From assembly GCA_045658005.1 (NCBI GenBank), contig JAZOUD010000081.1, positions 1 through 64,000 of the forward strand: a stretch of 64,000 nucleotides of DNA, given 5' to 3'. Below, in pieces: positions 28,076 through 36,600 of this stretch. Within the stretch, counting starts at the first letter, position 1; every line of letters starts with the position of its first letter. The notes beneath the pieces were generated by a model. It ran no database searches. It had not been told where the DNA came from and worked only from the letters and a program-made list of their open reading frames with translations. A program made the position numbers and the translations under genes. The DNA is from UBA2862 sp045658005. Lineage in GTDB: Bacteria > Bacillota > Clostridia > Christensenellales > Aristaeellaceae.

Positions 28076-28120
28076 AAAAACAAGCCGTACCGGTTCATTA
28101 TTCCGGTACGGTTTGTTTTT
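28076..28120. terminator. strong bidirectional rho-independent terminator
   Basis: An 18-bp stem in which AAAAACAAGCCGTACCGG pairs with CCGGTACGGTTTGTTTTT (one G-T pair), starting 5 bp after the EAL gene stop. Both strands end in a T-run, so it can serve the plus-strand gene and the minus-strand genes arriving from 28302. Confidence 0.9.
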
Positions 28121-28299
28121 CCTCTGCTGGCACGACGAGCACTGGCTCGATGTGCAGACCGTTCGATCTCCACATCGTATTTCCTGCCATCCGCGTCCGT
28201 GGCGTATGCGTCCAGGCAAACCGACCTCGCCCCGGCCAGCCTTCACAAATCCTTCTGCGTCTCGAATTCCGTCACCACCAGGGTCGGATTTCCGATCAA
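28121..28299 (-). pseudogene. remnant of an Rpn-family (PD-(D/E)XK) nuclease / putative transposase
   Basis: Conceptual translation of the minus strand just after the gene at 28302 gives LIGNPTLVVTEFETQKDL, a TGA stop, then in the same frame RLAGARSVCLDAYATDADG followed by RKYDVEIERSAHRASARRA. This is the N-terminal catalytic segment of Rpn-type nucleases: a LDAYATD Asp, then the VEIERS Glu-x-x-x pattern and the RA.ARRA stretch. Start codon, ribosome binding site and the rest of the protein are missing, and it runs into the terminator at 28120. It is a decayed fragment, a trace of a mobile gene family. The identification rests on my recall of the family, not a search. Confidence 0.6.
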
Positions 28300-28301
28300 G
28301 C

Positions 28302-29084
28302 TCACCAGTCGATATAACCGGCGTCCACGTAGCCGTAGACCCCGTTCTTGTAGGCCAGGGCATAGCCCCTTTCCCGGTAATCCACATTCACGAAGATGCG
28401 GTCGCCATCATAGAACTTGTACTTGTACAGGAATTCGCCCCGCGGCGTTCTCTGGAACACCAGCGCGCCGCCGTTGTCGATATCCACATAACGGTATTCG
28501 AAGTTGTCCAGGTCGTGGATATCGTCGCCATCGTAGTCATCGTCGTCATCGTCGTCCCAATCGATATAGCTGGCGTCCACATAGCCATAGCTGCCGTTAT
28601 CATAGGCCAGGGCGTAGCCGCTTTCACGGTAATCCCTGTTGACGAAGATCTCGTCGCCGTCATAGAACTGATGGTCATACATGAACGCGCCCCGGGCTGT
28701 CCTCTGGAACACGAGGGTCCCCTTTCCCCCGGTCCTGACTGTGCGGTAGACGAAGTTATCCAGGTCGTGGACATCGTCGCTGCCGCGGCTGTCGTCGCCC
28801 CAGTCGATATAGCTGGCGTCCACATAGCCATAGTCGCCGTTCTCATAGGCGATGGCATAGCCATCTTCCTCCCAGTCCAGGTTCACGAAGATGCGATCGC
28901 CATTGCTGAAGGAATACTCCGACATGAACGCCCCCCGGGGCCTGGTCTGGAACACCAGCTTGCCCCGCCCCCTGGTCTTGACGGTCCGATACCCGAAATC
29001 GTCCAGGTCGTACCTGTCGGAGGCAAAGGCGGTGGTGGAGAGGAGCAGCAGGGCTGCGACCAGCAGCGCGATGAACTTCTTCAT
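28302..29084 (-). CDS. small secreted protein with three SH3-like repeats and an Asp-rich linker
   Basis: A 260-aa exported protein. Residues 1-22 are a signal peptide (MKKFIALLVAALLLLSTTAFA). Three repeats of roughly 70-80 aa follow, each of the form DLD.F.YR.V...G.LVFQ..PRG.FM...F.DGD.IFVN.D....GYA.AY.NG.YGYVDA.YIDW. The YGYVDASYIDW end is like bacterial SH3 domains. The linker between repeats 2 and 3 holds a run of Asp (WDDDDDDDYDGDD) that might bind calcium. AGAGGTG precedes the ATG. It starts 65 bp after the GLUG pilin gene, in the same orientation, and may share its transcript. No wall anchor is seen; a cell-wall or polymer-binding role is a guess. Confidence 0.8.
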   Translation of the reverse strand: MKKFIALLVAALLLLSTTAFASDRYDLDDFGYRTVKTRGRGKLVFQTRPRGAFMSEYSFSNGDRIFVNLDWEEDGYAIAYENGDYGYVDASYIDWGDDSRGSDDVHDLDNFVYRTVRTGGKGTLVFQRTARGAFMYDHQFYDGDEIFVNRDYRESGYALAYDNGSYGYVDASYIDWDDDDDDDYDGDDIHDLDNFEYRYVDIDNGGALVFQRTPRGEFLYKYKFYDGDRIFVNVDYRERGYALAYKNGVYGYVDAGYIDW

Positions 29085-29149
29085 GGCATTACACCTCTTT
29101 GATTGTTCCCATGGCGGAAACAGACTTTACCCGATTTGGATTTGCGCGA

Positions 29150-31801
29150 TCATTCCGTTTTCGTGTTGACCACGAAGATCTCCGGCGCAGGCCAGTCGCC
29201 GTAGTGGGTGGCGACGAAGTCTGCGGGGGTGGTGATGTTGCCCGAAGCATCCTTGTCTTCGGCTTGTAGCGTCACGCCGAGCTGTTCGACGGTCTGCAGA
29301 TTATACTTACCACCATAGTATGTTGATAAGCTGGTATTGTATGGCTCGGCTCCCTTCCAAGTTGTCGATGTCTCTACAAATTTATTATATTCCTCTGCAG
29401 AAATATCCAATGCCTTTATCTGAGCATTCGAGGTATCGTTGGCCAAGTTGGAAAGATATATAAAGCCTCCGTTAGTGTTATCCTCCAACTCATTGATGAT
29501 TTCGTAGTAATAGCAATCGTTCGCGCTCAACGTGGTAGAACCGGCGAAAGCACCCACATTTTTCTTCACCGGATTCCCACTGTCATCCGTAGGCACATAG
29601 ATACGTCCGGTTGCATAACACTTCGTTGCCGACCCGCCTGCGGGTTTGCCAATCAACCCACCAGCTGTTGCTCCTTTCGCTGAACAAGTGGAATAACTTT
29701 TTTCAACAGTCATCCCAGTCGATGTTCCAATCAAGCCTCCAGCAATGCCAGCCGTAGCTTCAGAAGTTACATTGAAATTCGTTTTATCGTATTCTAAATC
29801 AGTAACTCTTGTATGACCGCCTGAATAGCAGCCAGTTACTGTCATACTTGCACTTACTGTGCCAATCAATCCACCCGCATTACCTTTGGTGCTCTTGACG
29901 ATCAATGCGGCTGCGCTCTTTTCAATGGTCCAGCCGCTCCCCTCTGTTTTGCCAATCAATCCACCCGCGTTGCCAACGCCTGTAGTAACCGTGGTCTTCG
30001 TTGGATCTGCGTTTGCCAGTACAACCTCAAATTTAGGGGTATTGTATGCAATTACATTGGAAATCTTACTCGCATTAGTTTTTCCAGTCAGCGATCCTCC
30101 CAAGGCACCTGCATCGCCTGCGCTAACATTGATGTTGAAATCTATCAACTCCAGGTTTTCAATTGTATCAAATGTCAGCGTACCAAACAAGCCACCAGCT
30201 TCAATGGCTACAGGGGTTGTTTCACTAGGATATGTTACATCAGCGGTGTTTTTGACCACAATACCCTTGATGCTATGGTTCTCCTTCCTTTCCACATCCT
30301 GTACTGTCACTGAGGATTGTCCCTCATAGTGTAGTGGTTTTGCTGTCACCTTTACAGGCAGGAAACAATCATTTCCTGTTGCTTTGCCCGCTTTATCATA
30401 GATATTAATGACACTGACCGACGCGCCTGATTCCTTAGTCTTCACATCTTTTATCAACTTTGTAAAGCTGGGCACCGTTGTATTCGTAGAATCCGCCCAA
30501 ACCAAATTCGTAGTTTGGACAGCATGAACAGACGCATCGGAAGCGAATGGTTCTTTACTGTAGACTACCTCCGAAATATCTTCATTTAGATTTTCCAGAT
30601 GCCGGATATTGTTGATTAGCGCTTTCGTTACGTTTGTTTCTTGCTTCACATCGGCAAACAGGCTGTTGACAATCCATTCACCACTGTATGCAATATTTGT
30701 CAGCGCAAGATTGCTATACGAAACCGCCTGAACCTTTATATTCTCCCCAGGCCAAAACGCTTTTTCCGTTTGGGTAGGATCAAAACTAATGCTCAGTATA
30801 TCTGTTACCGGTATAGTAGACAGCTTCGCAAATTGCATTCCTTTGGTTGTTATATCGTCAAGCACAATGGTATAAGTGACTTCAGTCGAACCCTGATCAT
30901 TCACCACATCGACCAATCTCGATGTGCCATAAGTATCGGGTTTAACCAATGCAGCGCTCTTGTTGCTCTGCATCGCAGTCAATGGAATGACAGCCTTTGC
31001 TTTGCTCGACTCACCTTCGATAATCAGCTTGAGCATTGGATTCAATGCCTTGATATCATCTGCACCTTTAATATTTGTATCCGTGACTTTCACCAAAAGT
31101 CGTTCCTCATTGATGACCTCAACTGCGGGAGCATTAAGATAAGCACCAGTCTCAACCGCCTGTTCTCCGCCAAACCAGCCGAGAAGTCCGCTTGAATAGC
31201 TCTTATGAGCCTCGTCCCTATAGCTGTCCACAAGAGACTTATACAGTGCTGCTTTGTTTGAATCGTTTATGCTGATATTGGCATCATATTTATTACTTCC
31301 ATCAGTCCAATAGAATACATCCAGCACTCTCGCCGCATTGGGTTGATAACGAATAATATACTTGCCACCCGTAATAAGCTCTACCGAGCCAAAAGGAAGC
31401 ATTTGATCGAGAATACTGTTTGTTCTGCTGTCCTCGCTGTAGAAATAGAATATATCTTTATTGTAGACGGTTGCGCTGCCATCGGTGCCTTGTTTATCCG
31501 CATTGGCGCTGACATCTGCCGCTGCTGTACCTCTGCCATGGATTTGAGCATCCGTGTCCTGATAATTCTCGCTCTTCGCCAACGTCAAGTGGTTTTGCGC
31601 GGCGACGAATATCTCCTTCGCAATAGCATCATACTGCAACTGGGTCATAGATTTTTGGTGCGTCTGCACGGCAATAAAGCTGACGCCAGCCAAAATGCCA
31701 ATAATCGCAATGACGATCAGCAATTCCGCCATCGTGAAACCGGCAGATTGCTTATGTCTGCATTTTATCATATATATATTTGACCTGCTGTTATTCATCA
31801 T
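29150..31801 (-). CDS. large type IV pilin-like protein with GLUG repeats
   Basis: An 883-aa protein. The N-terminus has a short basic leader, then a class-III prepilin site SAG|FTMAELLIVIAIIGILAG with Glu at +5, as needed for membrane extraction during pilus assembly. Pilins are normally 120-200 aa, so this is several times too long. From about residue 540 the protein contains GLUG-type repeats (GGLIGTVSASMTVTGCYS, GGLIGTSTGMTVEKSYS, GGLIGKPAGGSATKCYA), found in secreted adhesins. Of two close start codons I chose the ATG at 31801; the ribosome binding site is weak (AGGTTGG). It is last of four pilin-like genes after the giant gene. Its AT content is clearly higher than that of the flanking GC-rich genes. 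Probably a minor, tip-located adhesive pilin. Confidence 0.8.
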   Translation of the reverse strand: MMNNSRSNIYMIKCRHKQSAGFTMAELLIVIAIIGILAGVSFIAVQTHQKSMTQLQYDAIAKEIFVAAQNHLTLAKSENYQDTDAQIHGRGTAAADVSANADKQGTDGSATVYNKDIFYFYSEDSRTNSILDQMLPFGSVELITGGKYIIRYQPNAARVLDVFYWTDGSNKYDANISINDSNKAALYKSLVDSYRDEAHKSYSSGLLGWFGGEQAVETGAYLNAPAVEVINEERLLVKVTDTNIKGADDIKALNPMLKLIIEGESSKAKAVIPLTAMQSNKSAALVKPDTYGTSRLVDVVNDQGSTEVTYTIVLDDITTKGMQFAKLSTIPVTDILSISFDPTQTEKAFWPGENIKVQAVSYSNLALTNIAYSGEWIVNSLFADVKQETNVTKALINNIRHLENLNEDISEVVYSKEPFASDASVHAVQTTNLVWADSTNTTVPSFTKLIKDVKTKESGASVSVINIYDKAGKATGNDCFLPVKVTAKPLHYEGQSSVTVQDVERKENHSIKGIVVKNTADVTYPSETTPVAIEAGGLFGTLTFDTIENLELIDFNINVSAGDAGALGGSLTGKTNASKISNVIAYNTPKFEVVLANADPTKTTVTTGVGNAGGLIGKTEGSGWTIEKSAAALIVKSTKGNAGGLIGTVSASMTVTGCYSGGHTRVTDLEYDKTNFNVTSEATAGIAGGLIGTSTGMTVEKSYSTCSAKGATAGGLIGKPAGGSATKCYATGRIYVPTDDSGNPVKKNVGAFAGSTTLSANDCYYYEIINELEDNTNGGFIYLSNLANDTSNAQIKALDISAEEYNKFVETSTTWKGAEPYNTSLSTYYGGKYNLQTVEQLGVTLQAEDKDASGNITTPADFVATHYGDWPAPEIFVVNTKTE

Positions 31802-31866
31802 AATCGTCACCAACCTATCGCAATATTGCGGAAAATAATTACTTTCCGAAATCAGTATTCACTACG

Positions 31867-32517
31867 TCACGTTATTGAATCTTCCGAGATCACTCGGATA
31901 TTTAATACCGCTGTACTGCCATCTTCTTTAGAAAATGCAGCTAATGTCGTATGATCTTCCTTACACACTTTCAATCCACTGATTGTCACGATACCGTTAG
32001 AATATTGTATTGTGTTATAAGTCACATACATCTTTGGCTTGAATTGCTCACCAGAGACTAAAACATATTCGTCCCCCTTCGTTGCAGTAGTATCGTGTAT
32101 CAAATCTGAATTGCTGGTAAGGGGTACATAGTCTCTAATCTTTATGGGAAGTTTATCCCCCGAAGATATTATCGATTGTGCGCCGGTGCTGCCATTGAAG
32201 TATGTCAGCGATTTATTATCTGTCGAGTTCTTCACTTGCCACGCAGTTCCTATTTCATCATGCAATGCAGTAACTGCCGTTGAAAGCATCGCTTTAGCGT
32301 TAGCACCGAGCACAACTTTGTTATACGCATTTGTAACAGCGGGCATGCCCGTAGCCACGACCACTGAAACCAACAGCAGGATAAGCACAGCCAAGAGGGT
32401 TTCCGCAAGAGAAAACCCTTCCTTGGCCTTCACTCTATTCAAGGCCTTTTGTATGCTATCCCTGTAGGTGAAAACACCTACTCTTGCTCTTCTTCTGTCG
32501 ATTTCTTTTTTGAACAT
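31867..32517 (-). CDS. type IV pilin-like (pseudopilin) protein
   Basis: A 216-aa protein with a prepilin cleavage site KEG|FSLAETLLAVLILLLVS (Glu at +5), preceded by an unusually long basic leader of about 37 residues. The mature part is 170-180 aa, mostly polar, without a known domain. I prefer the ATG at 32517, though no strong ribosome binding site is seen; a TTG at 32532 would add five residues. It lies 38 bp from the next gene in a four-gene set with the same strand and composition. Assembly ATPase and peptidase must be encoded elsewhere. Confidence 0.75.
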   Translation of the reverse strand: MFKKEIDRRRARVGVFTYRDSIQKALNRVKAKEGFSLAETLLAVLILLLVSVVVATGMPAVTNAYNKVVLGANAKAMLSTAVTALHDEIGTAWQVKNSTDNKSLTYFNGSTGAQSIISSGDKLPIKIRDYVPLTSNSDLIHDTTATKGDEYVLVSGEQFKPKMYVTYNTIQYSNGIVTISGLKVCKEDHTTLAAFSKEDGSTAVLNIRVISEDSIT

Positions 32518-32555
32518 ACTATTCACGTCCAATAATTCGATTGTCGATGATTTAT

Positions 32556-32897
32556 TTAATACGCGATAACAGGTTTAGAAGTAAAAGCATCATTAAGAAA
32601 GTAACCAACATTTAGATGGGTTTCAAATGCTTTTGCCCCGTCTTTGACTTCTCCTGTGAGCGTCACAGCGTTCAATGTTCCATCTGCTGTGCCGCTATGC
32701 GTCGCCAGTTTAGCATCATATTCATAATATTTCCCCATCTGCCTATCGCTGGCAGTAATCATTTTTGCTGCTGAACTGATAGCACCGGCAAGCATCACCA
32801 ATGCCAATGCTGAAATCAGCAAGGCCACCAGTGTCTCCCCTATGGTCTCACCAGAATTATTTAGTTTATTCTTAATTCGATTTATGGCACCATTCAT
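32556..32897 (-). CDS. small type IV pilin-like (pseudopilin) protein
   Basis: A 113-aa protein. The hydrophobic N-terminal helix NSG|ETIGETLVALLISALALV has Gly at -1 and Glu at +5, but Glu rather than Phe/Met at +1. That first residue is unusual, so processing by a standard prepilin peptidase is likely but not certain. The mature domain is very short (about 95 aa). The ATG at 32897 lies 9 nt after AAGGGGAG, whereas the ATG at 32906 overlaps that site. It sits between two other pilin-like genes. Confidence 0.72.
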   Translation of the reverse strand: MNGAINRIKNKLNNSGETIGETLVALLISALALVMLAGAISSAAKMITASDRQMGKYYEYDAKLATHSGTADGTLNAVTLTGEVKDGAKAFETHLNVGYFLNDAFTSKPVIAY

Positions 32898-32958
32898 TAT
32901 CCACATCTCCCCTTAGCCATCAGTCTTACTCGGTCATACAATGGCATTAAACACTGTT

Positions 32959-33624
32959 TTATACTGAACCCGCGCCTTTCTTAATGCTGTTCACTGACCA
33001 TACCAAATTGACGGTAATCTTTTCCATCGATACTTCATTCTCTGTATACTGAGTTGTGGATTGGGTGATATTGGCCTCAAACACTGTTTGCAGGGTATAC
33101 TTCGGTATATTATCACCTGCTTCTCCATTGAAAATTTCAAAAATCACTCGACCATCTTTTTTCACATATTCATTGATGGTACAATTAACTGCCGGTTTTT
33201 CGGTCGATTCCAGCTTCAAAATATCATCCGGATCTGTGGTCGTACTACTACCCGTTGGAGGATTGGCAATCTTAAATACCAAGCATTTTGAAACAGCAGC
33301 AATAACACCATTGGACTCGTTGGGGGGGGACCCATTGACATTCGTAACGCTGATATTGGTTTTCAAAACAGAATTCGCAGATGCCTGCTTGGTATACTCT
33401 ACCTCTACTTTCGTGCCCTTGAAATCATCGCATAGCAACTCTGCCGCAGAACTGACCGCATAATACCGCTGGTCCGTCTCCGCCCGCTGGCTCATGCGTC
33501 CGGCAGCCGCCGATCCCGCGACAACCACGACGATGCTGACCACAGAACACACCAAAAACAACAGCAACGCGAAGGTGATGGACGCACCCCTCTGGGATTT
33601 TATCTTGTTTTTCATGGCGTTCAT
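32959..33624 (-). CDS. pilin-like protein lacking Glu5 (GspK/PilX-like)
   Basis: A 221-aa protein. A basic leader (MNAMKNKIKSQRG) precedes a hydrophobic helix ASITFALLLFLVCSVVSIVV. If cleaved after the Gly, position +5 is Phe instead of Glu. In type II secretion, GspK is the pseudopilin that lacks Glu5 and caps the tip, so this may be the equivalent here. No wider similarity to GspK is claimed. The rest is a polar domain of about 180 aa. ATG at 33624, 9 nt after GGAGG, only 48 bp after the end of the giant gene, so it is probably co-transcribed with it. AT-rich like its downstream partners. Confidence 0.72.
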   Translation of the reverse strand: MNAMKNKIKSQRGASITFALLLFLVCSVVSIVVVVAGSAAAGRMSQRAETDQRYYAVSSAAELLCDDFKGTKVEVEYTKQASANSVLKTNISVTNVNGSPPNESNGVIAAVSKCLVFKIANPPTGSSTTTDPDDILKLESTEKPAVNCTINEYVKKDGRVIFEIFNGEAGDNIPKYTLQTVFEANITQSTTQYTENEVSMEKITVNLVWSVNSIKKGAGSV

Positions 33625-33672
33625 GCGCCATCACCTCCGGTTGTTGATGAGTTTGAGTGGGTTGGGTTGGTC

Positions 33673-36600
33673 TTACTCGCCGCTTCCGGCGGGGGGATTA
33701 TCCGCCGCCGGTGCTGTTGTGCTGCTGTTGATCTTGTCGCGCAAGGCGTTGCGCATATCATCGTCATTAGCCATCTCAGTAGGCGTCAACTGGCCCACCG
33801 GCTCATTGGTGGCGTCGCCTATGACGGTTCCCGCATTTGCCGAACCATCGACGGTCAGCTTGAACACCTTGCCTTTGTTCTCGTTGTACCCACTCGGGGA
33901 AGTAGGCGCAAGCGTCTCCACCAGATAATAGGCACCAAAGGGCAGCTTGCCGATGAAGAACACGCCGCTCACGCCGGACACATAGGCCTTTCCACCCGTC
34001 GGCTGGCCTTCCGTCACTTCGGACAAATCTGCGCGGAAGATGCGGAACTGTGCGCCTTGCAGGGGCGTGTAATCCGTTGTCACCTTCTTCAGAATGATCT
34101 TCTGCTGGGCCTTGGCCACATTCATCACATGATACTGGTACTCCGCCGGATCAGCGCCGGAAGGCGCCTTAGTCTGAACCTTGTAGACCTCTTCATCATA
34201 AGTCGTCGCCGAAGCGCTTGACTTCTTTTTGAGGGTCAGTTCCCCGGTCGCAGACACCGTTACCTCATAGACGACATCCTTATTGCTGTCGGCGCATTCC
34301 TGCGGTACAACGGTCTCCTTCATATAGTAAGTCTTCGGAGCAACCTTTGACAGGATAACTTCACCGTCTGCCAGTGTCTGTACTTCGCCGTTCTTATCCT
34401 TATAGGTCGCGGTTCCGTCGCTGGATGTCGTCGTCGCGCGCTTTCCGTCAGAGAAGGTCATCGGGAATTCGGTCGTACATGCCTCGTCTGTATACAGCGT
34501 AAACGTTGCTCCGGACAGACCGTCATCGAAGGAATCAGTCTTCAGGAAGATCACGTCAAAGCCGCCGGTCCAGTAGATGTTGCTTTTGACCTCGCCCTCC
34601 TGACCGGTCAGGAATTCGCCGCCGCAGTCAGTCGTACCATCGTCCTGAGCATTGCGGAAGGCTTCAAATGTCGTTTTAAGCTGTTCCTCGTTGATCTTGC
34701 TCTTATCAATAGACTGAACCGCATTTTCGCCTGTCCCGGTCGTCTTGATAAGAGCGGGATCAAACACCGCAAACTGCATAAGCATTTTGTTATGCGCCGG
34801 TTGATCGCTCCACACCCAAATGGAGCCCTTGGTTGCGGTGATCGCGCCAGTCACCATGATGGAATTTGCCACGCTCGTTTCCGCCGCATATCCATCCATG
34901 TAGATATCCTGTCGGACTATACCATTTTTATAAACCTCCTCCCCGCCATTGGTCTTGGCAGGGGAGCCAGGATAACTGGTATCCGTCAGGCTATTGACAG
35001 CATCAGCCTTGGCAAAGCTCGGCTTGCCCTCCAGATTCAGCTTTGCGCCCTCCGCGAGGTAGATGCCCGCGCCCTTGTTTACGTCAACTTTGGCAGTTGC
35101 AGCACCTTCTGCGATCGTTCGCACGGTGTTCCCGGCAATGGTCACGCTGGTGGGTGTCGCTGTTCCGCTTACGGTCTTGGTGCCGTCCTTCAACGTCACG
35201 ATGCCGCCCTTGAGCACGTACACCGCGCCGCCGTTGGTAGCCACATTGCCGGTGATCTCGCCGCCGGTCATCTCCGCCGTGGCGTTCGCCGCCACGTACA
35301 CCGCGCCGCCGAGGCCGTTATCTCCCGCGACAGCGGAATTGCGCAGCACAGCGCCGTCGGCCACAACCAGCTTGCCCGCGGTGACGTTCACAATGCCGCC
35401 GTTGACCGGAACTTCCGAATAGGTGGTCTTGTTGCCGTCGAGGATGATGTCCTTCACGGTAAAGCTGTTGGCCGCAGCCGTATTCACCGTGAACATGGAG
35501 GCCGTATTCCCCTCGCCGCGTTTGAGCGTCGCCTTGGTAAGGCTGTCGCCCGTGGCGCCCACAGCAGGCTTGAAGAAATACTCATCCCACGTCGCGGTCA
35601 CGCCGCTGACTGCCCCGGTTTCAGCCGTCGTTACAGTGATATCGCGGCCGGTCTTATACTCTATGACCTCGTCAATATCACTTTTCTTCACCAGTTCATA
35701 GTCCTGCAGCATCTTCAGAATCAGCGCATCATTATTATATTCTGTATACGTCGATCCACTCCTGCTGTACAGCGTTTTACCGGCAGCCTCAAAGCCGTCC
35801 TTAACGGTGGCATACACCGCCGGGGTGTGGCCGTGCTGATCCTGGTATAGCAATTTTCCGGTACTATCCGTCAGCTTGCAAACCACATTCAGCCAGTAGA
35901 TCTGATTATCATCCTTCTTCACGCCGTACAGCGCGCCGTTGCGGTCGTTGCGGAACACGTCAAGGTTCCCCTCAACTGTAAAGTTGCCGAAGGGCTTGTC
36001 GTAGATGCCGTGGGCGTTGTAGATCGGCCTGTTATCACCTTCACCGTCAATCACGTACACGCCGATCTTCGCGCCCGCCGCATATGTGCCGGTGATGCCT
36101 TTGCTCTGGATGATTTTCGTGTCCCCCACGCTCAGCACAACGTTCTTCTGCTGTTTGCCTGCGGTGGCGTTGGGATTGTCGTATACTACCGGGCTGCCGG
36201 AGAAGATCAGCCGCGCGTTCGCGCCGCCCACGTTGATCGCGCCGCCATTGGCGTTGTTGGCGGTGTTGGCAGTGATTCTGCCGCCGGACATATTGAGTGT
36301 CTTTCCATTAGCGACATACACCGCACCGCCCGAATCAGCCTCGTTGCCGGTGATGTTGCCGTCGGAAATGGTGCAACCCGTAACAGCCGGATTGTCATCC
36401 GTTGCCGCCGCGTCCGCCGCGCCATTGTGGTAGATGCCGCCGCCGTTGCCTCTTGCTGTGTTGTTGCTGATGGCCGTGTTCGCGCCGGACATGGACAGGG
36501 TCGCCGCCGTACCGTTCAGGTACACGCCCGCGCCGTCAACGGCACTGTTTGCGGAAATGCTGCCGCCGTTCAGGTTGACCGTTCCCTCGGCATACACGCC

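Noticed and set aside
28113..29102. Plus-strand open frame with runs of Val and Ile opposite the three-repeat secreted gene
   Set aside because: The hydrophobic runs are the reverse complement of Asp codons. The minus strand has a signal peptide, ribosome binding site and protein repeats.
33625..33672. Frameshifted LPXTG sorting signal after the giant gene
   Set aside because: All three frames were read; none gives LPXTG followed by a hydrophobic stretch, and the pilin gene's ribosome binding site lies here.
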